From: an uncultured Ruminococcus sp.
Lineage (GTDB): Bacteria > Bacillota > Clostridia > Lachnospirales > Lachnospiraceae
Assembly: GCA_900544395.1 (NCBI GenBank)
Contig: UQVC01000004.1
Coordinates: 1 to 64,000 of the forward strand
Length of the DNA stretch: 64,000 bases
Direction of reading: 5' to 3'
In this document: one piece after another, positions 33,771-41,866 of the stretch
Numbering within the stretch: the first letter of the stretch is position 1
Layout of the letters: each line of letters starts with the position of its first letter
Program-made: the position numbers and the translations under genes
The notes under the pieces: model-generated
What the model was told of the DNA's origin: nothing
Databases searched by the model: none
Seen by the model: only the letters and a program-made list of their open reading frames with translations

Positions 33771-34551
33771 GATGGACAAAGTAAAAAATAAGGTATTCTG
33801 GAGATGGTATTTCCTCGGCGGAGCGGGTTGGAACTATGAAAAAATGCAGGGACTGGGATATTATTTCAGTATGCTTCCGATGATCAAAAAGCAGAAGACG
33901 GAAGAAGATCAGAAGAAGATGGCACAAACACAGGTGCAGTTTTTCAATACAAACAATACAATGGCACCGATCATCATGGGTGTAGACAATGCACTGCAGG
34001 AAGAAAAAGGTGTGGAAGCAGCAGATACGATTGCAGCGATCAAAACCGGTATGATGGGGCCTCTTGCAGGAATCGGAGATACGTTATTCCACGTGATCCC
34101 GTCAACACTGATTGGATCTATCGCATCTTATATGGCACTGGAGGGAAATCCGGCAGCGCTGATTCTCTGGATTTGTTATGGCATTTTAAGACTGTTCTGT
34201 ATGAGAAAATTTTATGGAATGGGATACAAAGAGGGGGCAAAGATTGTCAGTGAGATCGGGGATCGTCTGAAAAAGATTACAAAGGCAGCGAATATTTTGG
34301 GAATCACTGTAATCGGTGCATTGATTCCGTCAGTTGTAAATGCGAAGTTTGGCTTTGAGTTCAAGTGGGGAGAGGTCAGCATGTCACTTCAGGAACTGGC
34401 AGACCAGATCATGCCTGCTCTGGCTCCGACATTGGTTGTATTTTTCGCTTACTGGCTGCTTGGAAGAAAGAAAATGAACTCTACAAGAGTGACATTATTG
34501 TTGGTAGTACTTGGAATTGTACTGTACAATTTGAAAATTTTTGGTATTTAA
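33763..34551 (+). CDS. PTS EIID, mannose family
   Basis: Membrane subunit (262 aa) with GWNYEKMQGLGYYFSMLP near the start and GMMGPLAGIGDTLFHVIPST in the middle. I start at ATG 33763 (behind AGGAGGAG, overlapping the EIIC stop) instead of the extended frame at 33655. Confidence 0.92.
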   Translation: MSKMDKVKNKVFWRWYFLGGAGWNYEKMQGLGYYFSMLPMIKKQKTEEDQKKMAQTQVQFFNTNNTMAPIIMGVDNALQEEKGVEAADTIAAIKTGMMGPLAGIGDTLFHVIPSTLIGSIASYMALEGNPAALILWICYGILRLFCMRKFYGMGYKEGAKIVSEIGDRLKKITKAANILGITVIGALIPSVVNAKFGFEFKWGEVSMSLQELADQIMPALAPTLVVFFAYWLLGRKKMNSTRVTLLLVVLGIVLYNLKIFGI

Positions 34552-34585
34552 GAAAAACCAAAGAAATCAAAGGAGGATTTGAAAG

Positions 34586-35062
34586 ATGAAAGGATTTGTA
34601 CATATTCGCGTTGACGACAGACTGATTCATGGGCAGGTTGCAACACGCTGGTCAACAGGACTTCGTGTAAACCGTATCATGGTAATCGATGATACAGTAG
34701 CAGCAAATGATACAGAAAAATCAATTTTGAGAATGGCTGCACCGGCAGGCGTAAACACATCTATTTTAGGATTTGAAAAAGCAGTTGCAAATATTCAGAA
34801 TGGAAACTACGAAGGACAGCGGGTAATGCTGATCGTGAAATCACCAGTGACTCTGGTCAAAATGCTGGAGGCAGGAGTAGAGCTCCTTCCGGTCAATATC
34901 GGAAATCTTTCAAATCGTCCGGGAACGACACAGTATAAAAAATCAGTCAGCATGACTTCTGAAGAGAAAGAAGCGGTAGACACACTGTTAAAAGCAGGAA
35001 TTCATGTGACAGCACAGATGGTACCGGATGATCCGGAGACACCGATCGAAAAATTCTTCTAA
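34586..35062 (+). CDS. PTS EIIB, mannose family
   Basis: Sugar-phosphorylating subunit (158 aa) with active His15 in RVDDRLIHGQVATRW and the VNIGNLSNRPGT segment. AAAGGAGG precedes the ATG. Completes a full EIIA-C-D-B set in one operon. Confidence 0.94.
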   Translation: MKGFVHIRVDDRLIHGQVATRWSTGLRVNRIMVIDDTVAANDTEKSILRMAAPAGVNTSILGFEKAVANIQNGNYEGQRVMLIVKSPVTLVKMLEAGVELLPVNIGNLSNRPGTTQYKKSVSMTSEEKEAVDTLLKAGIHVTAQMVPDDPETPIEKFF

Positions 35063-35131
35063 AAAGCGATGAAAAGAGCGTGGATCGGCGCTCTTTTCTT
35101 TTTGGAACAATGGCAAAAGGAGATCAAAAAT

Positions 35132-36253
35132 ATGGAAAAAATAATGCAACAGGAGCATATATCCTGGATCCGGGAGGAACTCGACAGATGCTGTGCAATC
35201 CTGGAGAAAAATATGGAGAAATTCGGGGATGAATTTCCGTCCGCATGTGCAACAGATGGACACTACAGAATCAAGAAAAATGATGACTGGACAAATGGTT
35301 TCTGGACAGGAATGCTCTGGATCGCTTATGAATATACAGGAAAAGAACAGTTCAAAGAACAGGCAATGAGAAATCTGGAAAGTTTTGAGAAACGTCTGGA
35401 TGACCACTTTGTGCTGGATCATCATGATATCGGATTCCTTTACAGTCTGTCAGCAGGAGGAGGTTTACGGATCCTGAACAGAGAAGAAGACAAGAAGATG
35501 CTTCTTCGCGCTGCGGATGTATTGGCAGCTAGATTTCAGGAAACGGGCGGATTTATTCAGGCATGGGGGAAAATGGGGGAAGAGAATGAATACCGCCTGA
35601 TCATTGATTCCTTGTTAAACCTTCCGCTTTTGTACAGAGCAGCAGAGCTTTCCGGAGAGGACTCTTATCGGGAAAAGGCTGACAGACACTATAAGAATGT
35701 GATTCAAAATATTGTGAGAAAAGACAATTCCACATATCATACATTCTATTTTGATCCGCGGACCGGTTTGCCCTCCCATGGCGCAACTCATCAGGGATTT
35801 TCAGATGAATCCTGCTGGGCGAGAGGTCAGGCATGGGCAATTCTGGGAATGCCGTTGAATGCGAGAATTTCAGGGAATCCAATGAATGAAGAGGAACAAA
35901 GGATCTATCAAAGAGTGGTGAAATATTTTGAAGAACATCTGCCGGAAGACAAAATGCCGTACTGGGATTTGATTTTTACAGAGGGAACAGAGCCAAGAGA
36001 CAGTTCGGCACTGGCAATTGCAGCATGCGGAATGATGGAAACGGGATGTGATGAGAGAGCGGAAGAAATGTTGAATGTGTTAAAGGAGCAGGCATCTTCT
36101 GTCACAGAACCGGACAGCGAAGGAATGCTGCTTCACGGTGTTTATGCATATGCAGAAGGAAAAGGTGTGGATGAACCGAACCTCTGGGGAGATTACTTCT
36201 ATATGGAGGCTCTCTATCGAATACTGAATCCGAAATGGACACCATACTGGTAG
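35132..36253 (+). CDS. ugl: GH88 unsaturated glucuronyl hydrolase
   Basis: Cytoplasmic unsaturated beta-glucuronyl hydrolase (373 aa, (alpha/alpha)6 barrel). It hydrates the terminal unsaturated uronate of disaccharides made by polysaccharide lyases. Visible blocks: DDWTNGFWTGMLWIAYEYTG, DHHDIGFLYSLSAGG and RLIIDSLLNLPLLYRA (the latter two hold the catalytic Asp pair) and DESCWARGQAWAILG. ATG 35132 follows AAAGGAG; the frame from 35069 starts too early. Product enters the KduI/KduD route. Confidence 0.92.
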   Translation: MEKIMQQEHISWIREELDRCCAILEKNMEKFGDEFPSACATDGHYRIKKNDDWTNGFWTGMLWIAYEYTGKEQFKEQAMRNLESFEKRLDDHFVLDHHDIGFLYSLSAGGGLRILNREEDKKMLLRAADVLAARFQETGGFIQAWGKMGEENEYRLIIDSLLNLPLLYRAAELSGEDSYREKADRHYKNVIQNIVRKDNSTYHTFYFDPRTGLPSHGATHQGFSDESCWARGQAWAILGMPLNARISGNPMNEEEQRIYQRVVKYFEEHLPEDKMPYWDLIFTEGTEPRDSSALAIAACGMMETGCDERAEEMLNVLKEQASSVTEPDSEGMLLHGVYAYAEGKGVDEPNLWGDYFYMEALYRILNPKWTPYW

Positions 36254-36274
36254 AAAGAAAGTGGGAAAAAGAGA

Positions 36275-38047
36275 ATGAATGTGTTTCAAATTAAAGATGA
36301 GTTTCTGTTAAATGGGGAAAAGTTCCAGATCTTATCAGGAGCAATCCACTATTTCAGAATACCGAGAGAATACTGGCAGGATAGTCTGTATAATCTCAAG
36401 GCAATGGGATTTAATACAGTGGAGACATATATTCCATGGAATGTGCACGAGCCAGAAGAAGGACGGTTTCATTTTGATGAAAATGAAGATGTGGCAGCCT
36501 TTGTAAAAGAGGCGCAGAAGTTAGGGCTATGGGTAATCTTGCGTCCATCTCCGTTTATCTGTGCGGAATGGGAATTTGGCGGGTTGCCGGCATGGCTCCT
36601 TCGTTATCCGGATATGAAAGTTCGGACTAATACACCACTGTTTCTGCAGAAAGTGGAACATTATTACCGTGCATTGTTTGAGCAGATCGCAGACCTTCAG
36701 ATCACGAGGGGAGGACCGGTTCTGATGATGCAGGTGGAAAATGAGTATGGTTCTTTCGGAAATGAAAAAGAATATCTTCGTTCCATTGCGGATCTGATGA
36801 AAAAATGCGGAGCAGAAGTACCTTTGTTTACAGCGGATGGAGCGTGGGACGCTGTGTTGGAGGCAGGAAATCTGGTGGAAGACGGAATTCTGGCGACCGG
36901 AAATTTCGGTTCCCGCTCCGATGAAAATCTGGATGCAATGGAACATTTTTTTGAAAGACACGGAAAGAAATTTCCGTTGATGTGCATGGAATTTTGGGAT
37001 GGATGGTTCAATCGCTGGGGAGAGGAAATCGTCAGACGTGATGCTGAAGATCTTGCGATGGAAGTAGAAGCATTATTGAAACGTGCGGGCATCAATCTTT
37101 ACATGTTCCACGGAGGAACAAATTTTGGATTTTACAATGGCTGCTCTGCGCGCGGTGAACGCGATCTGCCGCAGGTGACTTCGTATGATTATGATGCAGT
37201 TCTGACGGAATGGGGAGAGCCGACAGAAAAATTTTATCAGATTCAGAAAGTGGTACAGAAATTATTTCCGGAAAATGAAACATTTGCACCGCGAACACGC
37301 CGGAGAGTTTCTTATGGAGAAGCGGATCTGAAAGGAAAAGTTTCATTGGATTCCTGTGTGGAGGCCCTTGCAGGATGCAGAGAAAGCGTGTATCCGATGA
37401 CGATGGAAGAATGCGGAAGCGGATACGGATATATGCTATATCGGACAGAAGTCTTAGGATGTGGCGGAGAAATGAAGGTGAAAGCGATCCAGACAGCGGA
37501 CCGGGTGCAGTTTTATCTTAATGGAAGGTATCAGGGAACGCAGTACGGGGACGAAATCGGAGAAGAAATCCTGATGAAGTTTGAAGAGGGACTCAATACG
37601 CTGGAAATTCTTGTAGAAAATCTGGGACGGGTAAATTACGGATATAAGTTGATGTCACCTTCTCAGAAAAAGGGAATTCGTTCTGGTGTTATGGTCGACA
37701 TTCATTTTGAAAGCGGATGGAAGAATTATGCACTGGATCTGCAGGATATTTCAGCAATCGACTTTGAAAAAGAATGGATGGAGAATACACCGGCGTTTTA
37801 CCAGTATGAATTGGATGTGCAGCAGCCGGAAGACACATTTCTGGATATGAGAAAATTTGGAAAAGGTGTGGTGTTTGTTAACGGGAAAAATCTGGGAAGA
37901 TACTGGAACAAAGGACCGGCCGGCTATCTGTATGTGCCGGGTGTATGGTTGAAAAAAGGAAAAAATGAGATTGTAGTGTTTGAAACAGAGGGGATTTACA
38001 ACACAAAACTTACTTTCAGTGATGTACCTGTGTATATCGAAAAGTAA
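36275..38047 (+). CDS. GH35 beta-galactosidase
   Basis: Beta-galactosidase of family 35 (590 aa), retaining, no signal peptide and so cytoplasmic. Acid/base Glu157 in MQVENEYGSFG and nucleophile Glu239 in CMEFWDGWF; FHGGTNFGFYNG and the GLPAWLLRYPDMKVR block are family hallmarks. The C-terminal beta domains end with VFVNGKNLGRYWNKGPAGYL. Its pairing with GH88 and a PTS suggests imported oligosaccharides carrying both an unsaturated uronate and a beta-galactoside (inference). Confidence 0.93.
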   Translation: MNVFQIKDEFLLNGEKFQILSGAIHYFRIPREYWQDSLYNLKAMGFNTVETYIPWNVHEPEEGRFHFDENEDVAAFVKEAQKLGLWVILRPSPFICAEWEFGGLPAWLLRYPDMKVRTNTPLFLQKVEHYYRALFEQIADLQITRGGPVLMMQVENEYGSFGNEKEYLRSIADLMKKCGAEVPLFTADGAWDAVLEAGNLVEDGILATGNFGSRSDENLDAMEHFFERHGKKFPLMCMEFWDGWFNRWGEEIVRRDAEDLAMEVEALLKRAGINLYMFHGGTNFGFYNGCSARGERDLPQVTSYDYDAVLTEWGEPTEKFYQIQKVVQKLFPENETFAPRTRRRVSYGEADLKGKVSLDSCVEALAGCRESVYPMTMEECGSGYGYMLYRTEVLGCGGEMKVKAIQTADRVQFYLNGRYQGTQYGDEIGEEILMKFEEGLNTLEILVENLGRVNYGYKLMSPSQKKGIRSGVMVDIHFESGWKNYALDLQDISAIDFEKEWMENTPAFYQYELDVQQPEDTFLDMRKFGKGVVFVNGKNLGRYWNKGPAGYLYVPGVWLKKGKNEIVVFETEGIYNTKLTFSDVPVYIEK

Positions 38048-38055
38048 CTGCAAAT

Positions 38056-38091
38056 AAGGACGCTGTTTTATATAAATGGCGTCCTTTTTTT
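38056..38091 (+). terminator. Terminator after GH35 gene
   Basis: 8-bp stem AAGGACGC / GCGTCCTT, 15-nt loop, then Ts. Confidence 0.85.
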
Positions 38092-38146
38092 ACACTTTTT
38101 TATTTCATATAATAGAGTTAAATAAAGTGCGAAAGGGAGGCAGAAA

Positions 38147-39571
38147 ATGGATAAATATTATTTGGCTGTTGACATTGGCGCATCCAGTGGCCGTCATATG
38201 CTGGCAAGTATGAAAGACGGGAAAATGCAGCTGGAAGAGGTATACCGTTTCCCGAATGGAATGACAGAAAAAAACGGGACTCTCTGCTGGGATGTAGAGC
38301 GTCTGTTTACAGAAATCAAAAACGGATTGAAAGTATGTAAAGAGCTTGGGAAAATTCCGGTATCTATGGCAATCGATACCTGGGCGGTAGATTATGTACT
38401 GTTGGATGAGAATGATAAAATTCTGGGGGATACAGCAGGATACAGAGACAGCCGGACGAATGGAATGGATGAGAAGGTATATGAGAAAATTTCACTGGGA
38501 GATTTGTATGCAAGAACCGGAATTCAGAAACAGATCTTCAATACAATCTATCAGTTAATGGCGGTCAAAGAGACACATCCAGAGCAGCTTGAAAAGGCAG
38601 AGTCGATGCTGATGATTCCGGATTACTTCCATTTCCTTCTGACTGGAGTGAAAAAGATGGAATACACCAATGCAACAACGACGCAGTTGGTAAGCCCGGT
38701 GACAAAAGACTGGGATCAGGAATTGATCGATCTGCTTGGATTTAACAAAAAGATTTTCAAAGAAATTTCCATGCCGGGAACTGTGGTTGGAAACTTTACG
38801 GAAGAAATTCAAAAAGAAGTCGGATTTGACTGTAAGGTGGTGCTTCCGGCAACACACGACACAGGGTCTGCGGTACTTGCAGTTCCGACAAATGATGACA
38901 ATGCCATCTATATCAGCTCGGGAACATGGTCTTTGATGGGAATTGAGCGGAAGGATGCGGACTGCTCTATGGAGAGTATGCAGGCAAACTTCACAAATGA
39001 AGGCGGATATGATTATCGTTTCCGTTTCTTGAAAAATATTATGGGACTCTGGATGATCCAGTCCGTGAAAAAAGAATGGAAAGAAGATCTTTCTTTTGCC
39101 CAGATTTGTGCACAGGCATCCAAAGAGCATATCACTTCGTTGGTAGACTGTAATGATGATTGTTTCCTGGCACCAAAGAGCATGATCGAGGCAGTACAGA
39201 CATTCTGTAAAGAGAGTCATCAGCAGGTACCTGAGACGATCGGTGAGATTGGAGCAGTCATTTATAACAGTCTGGCAAAATGTTATGGAGAGACGATCCG
39301 GGAGATCGAAGAAATCACAGGTAATACATACGATACAATCTATGTAGTCGGAGGAGGTGCCAATGCAGGGTATCTCAATGAACTGACAGCAAAGTATACA
39401 AAGAAAAAAGTTTCTGCGGGACCGACAGAGGCTACAGCGATTGGAAATATTACGGTTCAGATGCTGCATGATGGAGTGTTTACATCACTTCCAGAGGCAA
39501 GAACCTGTATCGGAAATTCATTTGATATCCGTCACTATGATGAAAACGGAAACGAAAATCAGGAGGTATAA
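38147..39571 (+). CDS. rhaB: Rhamnulokinase RhaB
   Basis: FGGY-family kinase (474 aa) phosphorylating L-rhamnulose to rhamnulose-1-phosphate. N-terminal AVDIGASSGRHMLA and AIDTWAVDYVLLD, then IFNTIYQLMA and LPATHDTGSAV, and the ATP site YVVGGGANAGYLNEL. GGGAGG precedes the ATG. A TATAAT at 38108-38113 may be its -10, but no -35 is convincing. Forms an operon with rhaA, 5 bp downstream. Confidence 0.95.
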   Translation: MDKYYLAVDIGASSGRHMLASMKDGKMQLEEVYRFPNGMTEKNGTLCWDVERLFTEIKNGLKVCKELGKIPVSMAIDTWAVDYVLLDENDKILGDTAGYRDSRTNGMDEKVYEKISLGDLYARTGIQKQIFNTIYQLMAVKETHPEQLEKAESMLMIPDYFHFLLTGVKKMEYTNATTTQLVSPVTKDWDQELIDLLGFNKKIFKEISMPGTVVGNFTEEIQKEVGFDCKVVLPATHDTGSAVLAVPTNDDNAIYISSGTWSLMGIERKDADCSMESMQANFTNEGGYDYRFRFLKNIMGLWMIQSVKKEWKEDLSFAQICAQASKEHITSLVDCNDDCFLAPKSMIEAVQTFCKESHQQVPETIGEIGAVIYNSLAKCYGETIREIEEITGNTYDTIYVVGGGANAGYLNELTAKYTKKKVSAGPTEATAIGNITVQMLHDGVFTSLPEARTCIGNSFDIRHYDENGNENQEV

Positions 39572-39576
39572 AAGCA

Positions 39577-40830
39577 ATGACAAGATATGAATCAGCAAAA
39601 GAAATTTATGCAAAATTAGGAATAGACACAGATGCAGCCATTGAAAAATGTATGCAGGTACCGGTTTCTCTGCACTGCTGGCAGGGGGATGACGTCACAG
39701 GATTTGATCATGACGGCCCTCTGACAGGCGGAATCCAGACAACTGGAAATTACCCGGGAAAAGCAAGAACTCCGGAAGAGTTGATGGCAGACATGGACAA
39801 AGCAATGAGTCTGATGCCGGGAGCAAAGAAAATCAACGTACATGCATGTTATGCAATTTTTGAAGATGGAGAATTTGTTGACCGCGATAAACTGGAGCCA
39901 AAACACTTCCAGAAATGGGTAGATTTTGCGAAAGAAAGAGGAATGGGACTGGATTTCAACCCTACATTCTTCTCTCATGAAAAAGTAAAAGACGGTCTGA
40001 CACTTTCCAGCCCGGATGAAGAGACAAGAAAATTCTGGATCGAGCATGGAAAAGCATGTATCCGTATTTCCAAGTATTTTGCAGAGCAGACAGGAATCCC
40101 ATGTGTGATGAATATCTGGACGGGGGATGGATTCAAAGATGTTCCGGCAGACCGCATGGGACCCAGAGTTCGCTACAAAGAATCCATCGATGAGATCCTC
40201 TCTGAGCCATACGATCCAAAGATGGTAAAACCTTGTGTAGAATCAAAAGTGTTTGGAATTGGAGTGGAGGCATACACAGTTGGTTCTGCAGAATTTGCGC
40301 TGAGTTATGCTGCAATGAACAAAGAGAAATGCCTGCCGCTGATGGATAACGGACATTATCATCCGACGGAAGTGGTTTCTGACAAGATTCCGGCATTGCT
40401 GACATTTTTCCCGGAAATCGCACTGCATGTGACACGTCCGATCCGCTGGGATTCTGACCATGTTGTATTATTTGATGATGAGACAAAGGAAATCGCACAG
40501 GAAATCGTTCGCTGTGAGGGAGGACTTGACAGAACATACATTGCACTGGATTATTTTGATGCGTCCATCAACCGTATTTCTGCATGGGTCACAGGATTTA
40601 GAAGCTTCCAGAAAGCACTGCTCAATGCACTTTGTACACCAAGCGCACTGTTAAAAGAGCTTCAAAATACTAATCAGATGTCAAAGAAAATGGTAGTGAT
40701 GGAAGAGTGCAAGACCCTTCCGATCGGAGATATCTGGGAAGAGTACTGCAGAAGATGCAATGTTCCGGCAGAAGGCTGGTTTGAAGAAATTGAAACATAC
40801 GAGAAAGAAGTGCTTGCAAAGAGAGCATAA
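39577..40830 (+). CDS. rhaA: L-rhamnose isomerase RhaA
   Basis: Isomerase (417 aa) converting L-rhamnose to L-rhamnulose; metal-dependent TIM barrel. Diagnostic blocks: SLHCWQGDDVTGFD, GGIQTTGNYPGKARTPEEL, NPTFFSHEKVKDGLTLSSPD and PLMDNGHYHPTE. AGGAGG precedes the ATG. Last gene of the rhaBA unit. Confidence 0.96.
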   Translation: MTRYESAKEIYAKLGIDTDAAIEKCMQVPVSLHCWQGDDVTGFDHDGPLTGGIQTTGNYPGKARTPEELMADMDKAMSLMPGAKKINVHACYAIFEDGEFVDRDKLEPKHFQKWVDFAKERGMGLDFNPTFFSHEKVKDGLTLSSPDEETRKFWIEHGKACIRISKYFAEQTGIPCVMNIWTGDGFKDVPADRMGPRVRYKESIDEILSEPYDPKMVKPCVESKVFGIGVEAYTVGSAEFALSYAAMNKEKCLPLMDNGHYHPTEVVSDKIPALLTFFPEIALHVTRPIRWDSDHVVLFDDETKEIAQEIVRCEGGLDRTYIALDYFDASINRISAWVTGFRSFQKALLNALCTPSALLKELQNTNQMSKKMVVMEECKTLPIGDIWEEYCRRCNVPAEGWFEEIETYEKEVLAKRA

Positions 40831-40877
40831 AAAATACAGGGGAGTGTCGCTTGAGCGACACTCCCCTGTATTTTTTT
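40830..40877. terminator. Strong bidirectional terminator between rhaA and PHP gene
   Basis: Near-perfect stem of about 18-20 bp around GGGGAGTGTCGC / GCGACACTCCCC, A-run before and T-run after. Serves rhaA on the plus strand and the PHP gene on the minus strand. Confidence 0.92.
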
Positions 40878-41601
40878 ATACCCGCCACTTTTCAAGCCAG
40901 CTTAAAAATTCGCCGGATGAGCGGTTTAAGATCAGTTCTTCCGGAAATTCGGCGAGACGGATCAGTTCCATAGCATGAGAAAAATCTCCGATGTGTTCAG
41001 TCCCATGGCTGTCGCTGGACAACAGGATCGGATAGTGGAAGTGCTTGCACAGGTGGAGCAGCATCATATCATTGAAACAGGTATCGCCCCGGTAGCCATC
41101 GGGTCTGAGGGAACTGTCGTTTAACTCCAGGATCACGTGATGTTCCATAGCTGCTTCCACCAGTGCGAGATAGTCCACAGGAAATTTTACATCATCGCAG
41201 TGTCCGATGATCCGCACATATGGATTTTTCATTGCTTCTATATAACATTGTGTATTTTCTGCCTCGGATCCGGGGCGTTTGGCAGGACGGTGCAGACTGG
41301 CGATCACATAATCCAGGTGCTTTAAAATTTTATCCTCCAGATCTAGTTTTCCGTGATTGTCTAAAATACTGACCTCGGCACCGTACAGCATGCGGATTCC
41401 CATCCGATTTTTAGGCGCATAAGTAAGATTCCGGAAATATGCAGGTTTTCCGCCGCCAAGTGTGGCAGGACCATGGTCCGAAATTCCGAGCATATTCAAA
41501 TGCTGTGTATGTGCAGTTTTTACCATATCTGTGATCGTGGCAGTTGAACCATGTCCGCTGGCGATTGTATGAGTATGGATGTCAAATTCAAAATGTGGCA
41601 T
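40876..41601 (-). CDS. PHP-domain phosphatase (YcdX-like)
   Basis: Metal-dependent phosphoesterase of the PHP fold (241 aa). Metal ligands are visible in FDIHTHTIASGHG, GISDHGP, LYGAEVSIL, VIASLHRP, IIGHCDD and LLSSDSHG. Closest type is YcdX-like phosphatase rather than polymerase PHP. Substrate unknown. It separates rhaBA from the glycyl-radical genes and is probably unrelated to rhamnose. Confidence 0.9.
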   Translation of the reverse strand: MPHFEFDIHTHTIASGHGSTATITDMVKTAHTQHLNMLGISDHGPATLGGGKPAYFRNLTYAPKNRMGIRMLYGAEVSILDNHGKLDLEDKILKHLDYVIASLHRPAKRPGSEAENTQCYIEAMKNPYVRIIGHCDDVKFPVDYLALVEAAMEHHVILELNDSSLRPDGYRGDTCFNDMMLLHLCKHFHYPILLSSDSHGTEHIGDFSHAMELIRLAEFPEELILNRSSGEFLSWLEKWRV

Positions 41602-41673
41602 GAAAATCTCCCACCTTTCCAGAGTTCTGTTTTCAGTATGATGGATTTCCGTGATTTTGTCAATGCATCACAA

Positions 41674-41706
41674 TGTGGTTTTTAAAGAAAAACAATAAAA
41701 ACCACA
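41674..41706. promoter_or_regulatory. Inverted repeat upstream of the glycyl-radical enzyme gene
   Basis: Perfect 11-bp arms TGTGGTTTTTA (41674-41684) and TAAAAACCACA (41696-41706), 11-nt centre. About 63 bp upstream of the -35 box; a candidate regulator site for one or both divergent genes. Confidence 0.45.
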
Positions 41707-41768
41707 TATATTTAATTATGATTTCTTCTGATTGAAAGAAAAAAAGTGCTTAGGATATTGGAGTTTTG

Positions 41769-41797
41769 TTGACTTCTATTCCACTGTCAAGTATAAT
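41769..41797 (+). promoter_or_regulatory. Promoter of the glycyl-radical enzyme operon
   Basis: TTGACT (41769-41774), 17-bp spacer, TATAAT (41792-41797). Arms TTGAC and GTCAA (41769-41773, 41786-41790) form an inverted repeat over the promoter, a possible repressor site. Confidence 0.82.
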
Positions 41798-41866
41798 GAC
41801 TGTAACTGGACGGAGAGAGGTTTTCTCTGAAAGTTAATACAAATATGAGAAAGGAGCAACAAGCAG

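Noticed and set aside
38555..39469. 304-codon minus-strand frame opposite rhaB
   Set aside because: Composition is typical of a shadow frame and rhaB is unambiguous on the plus strand.
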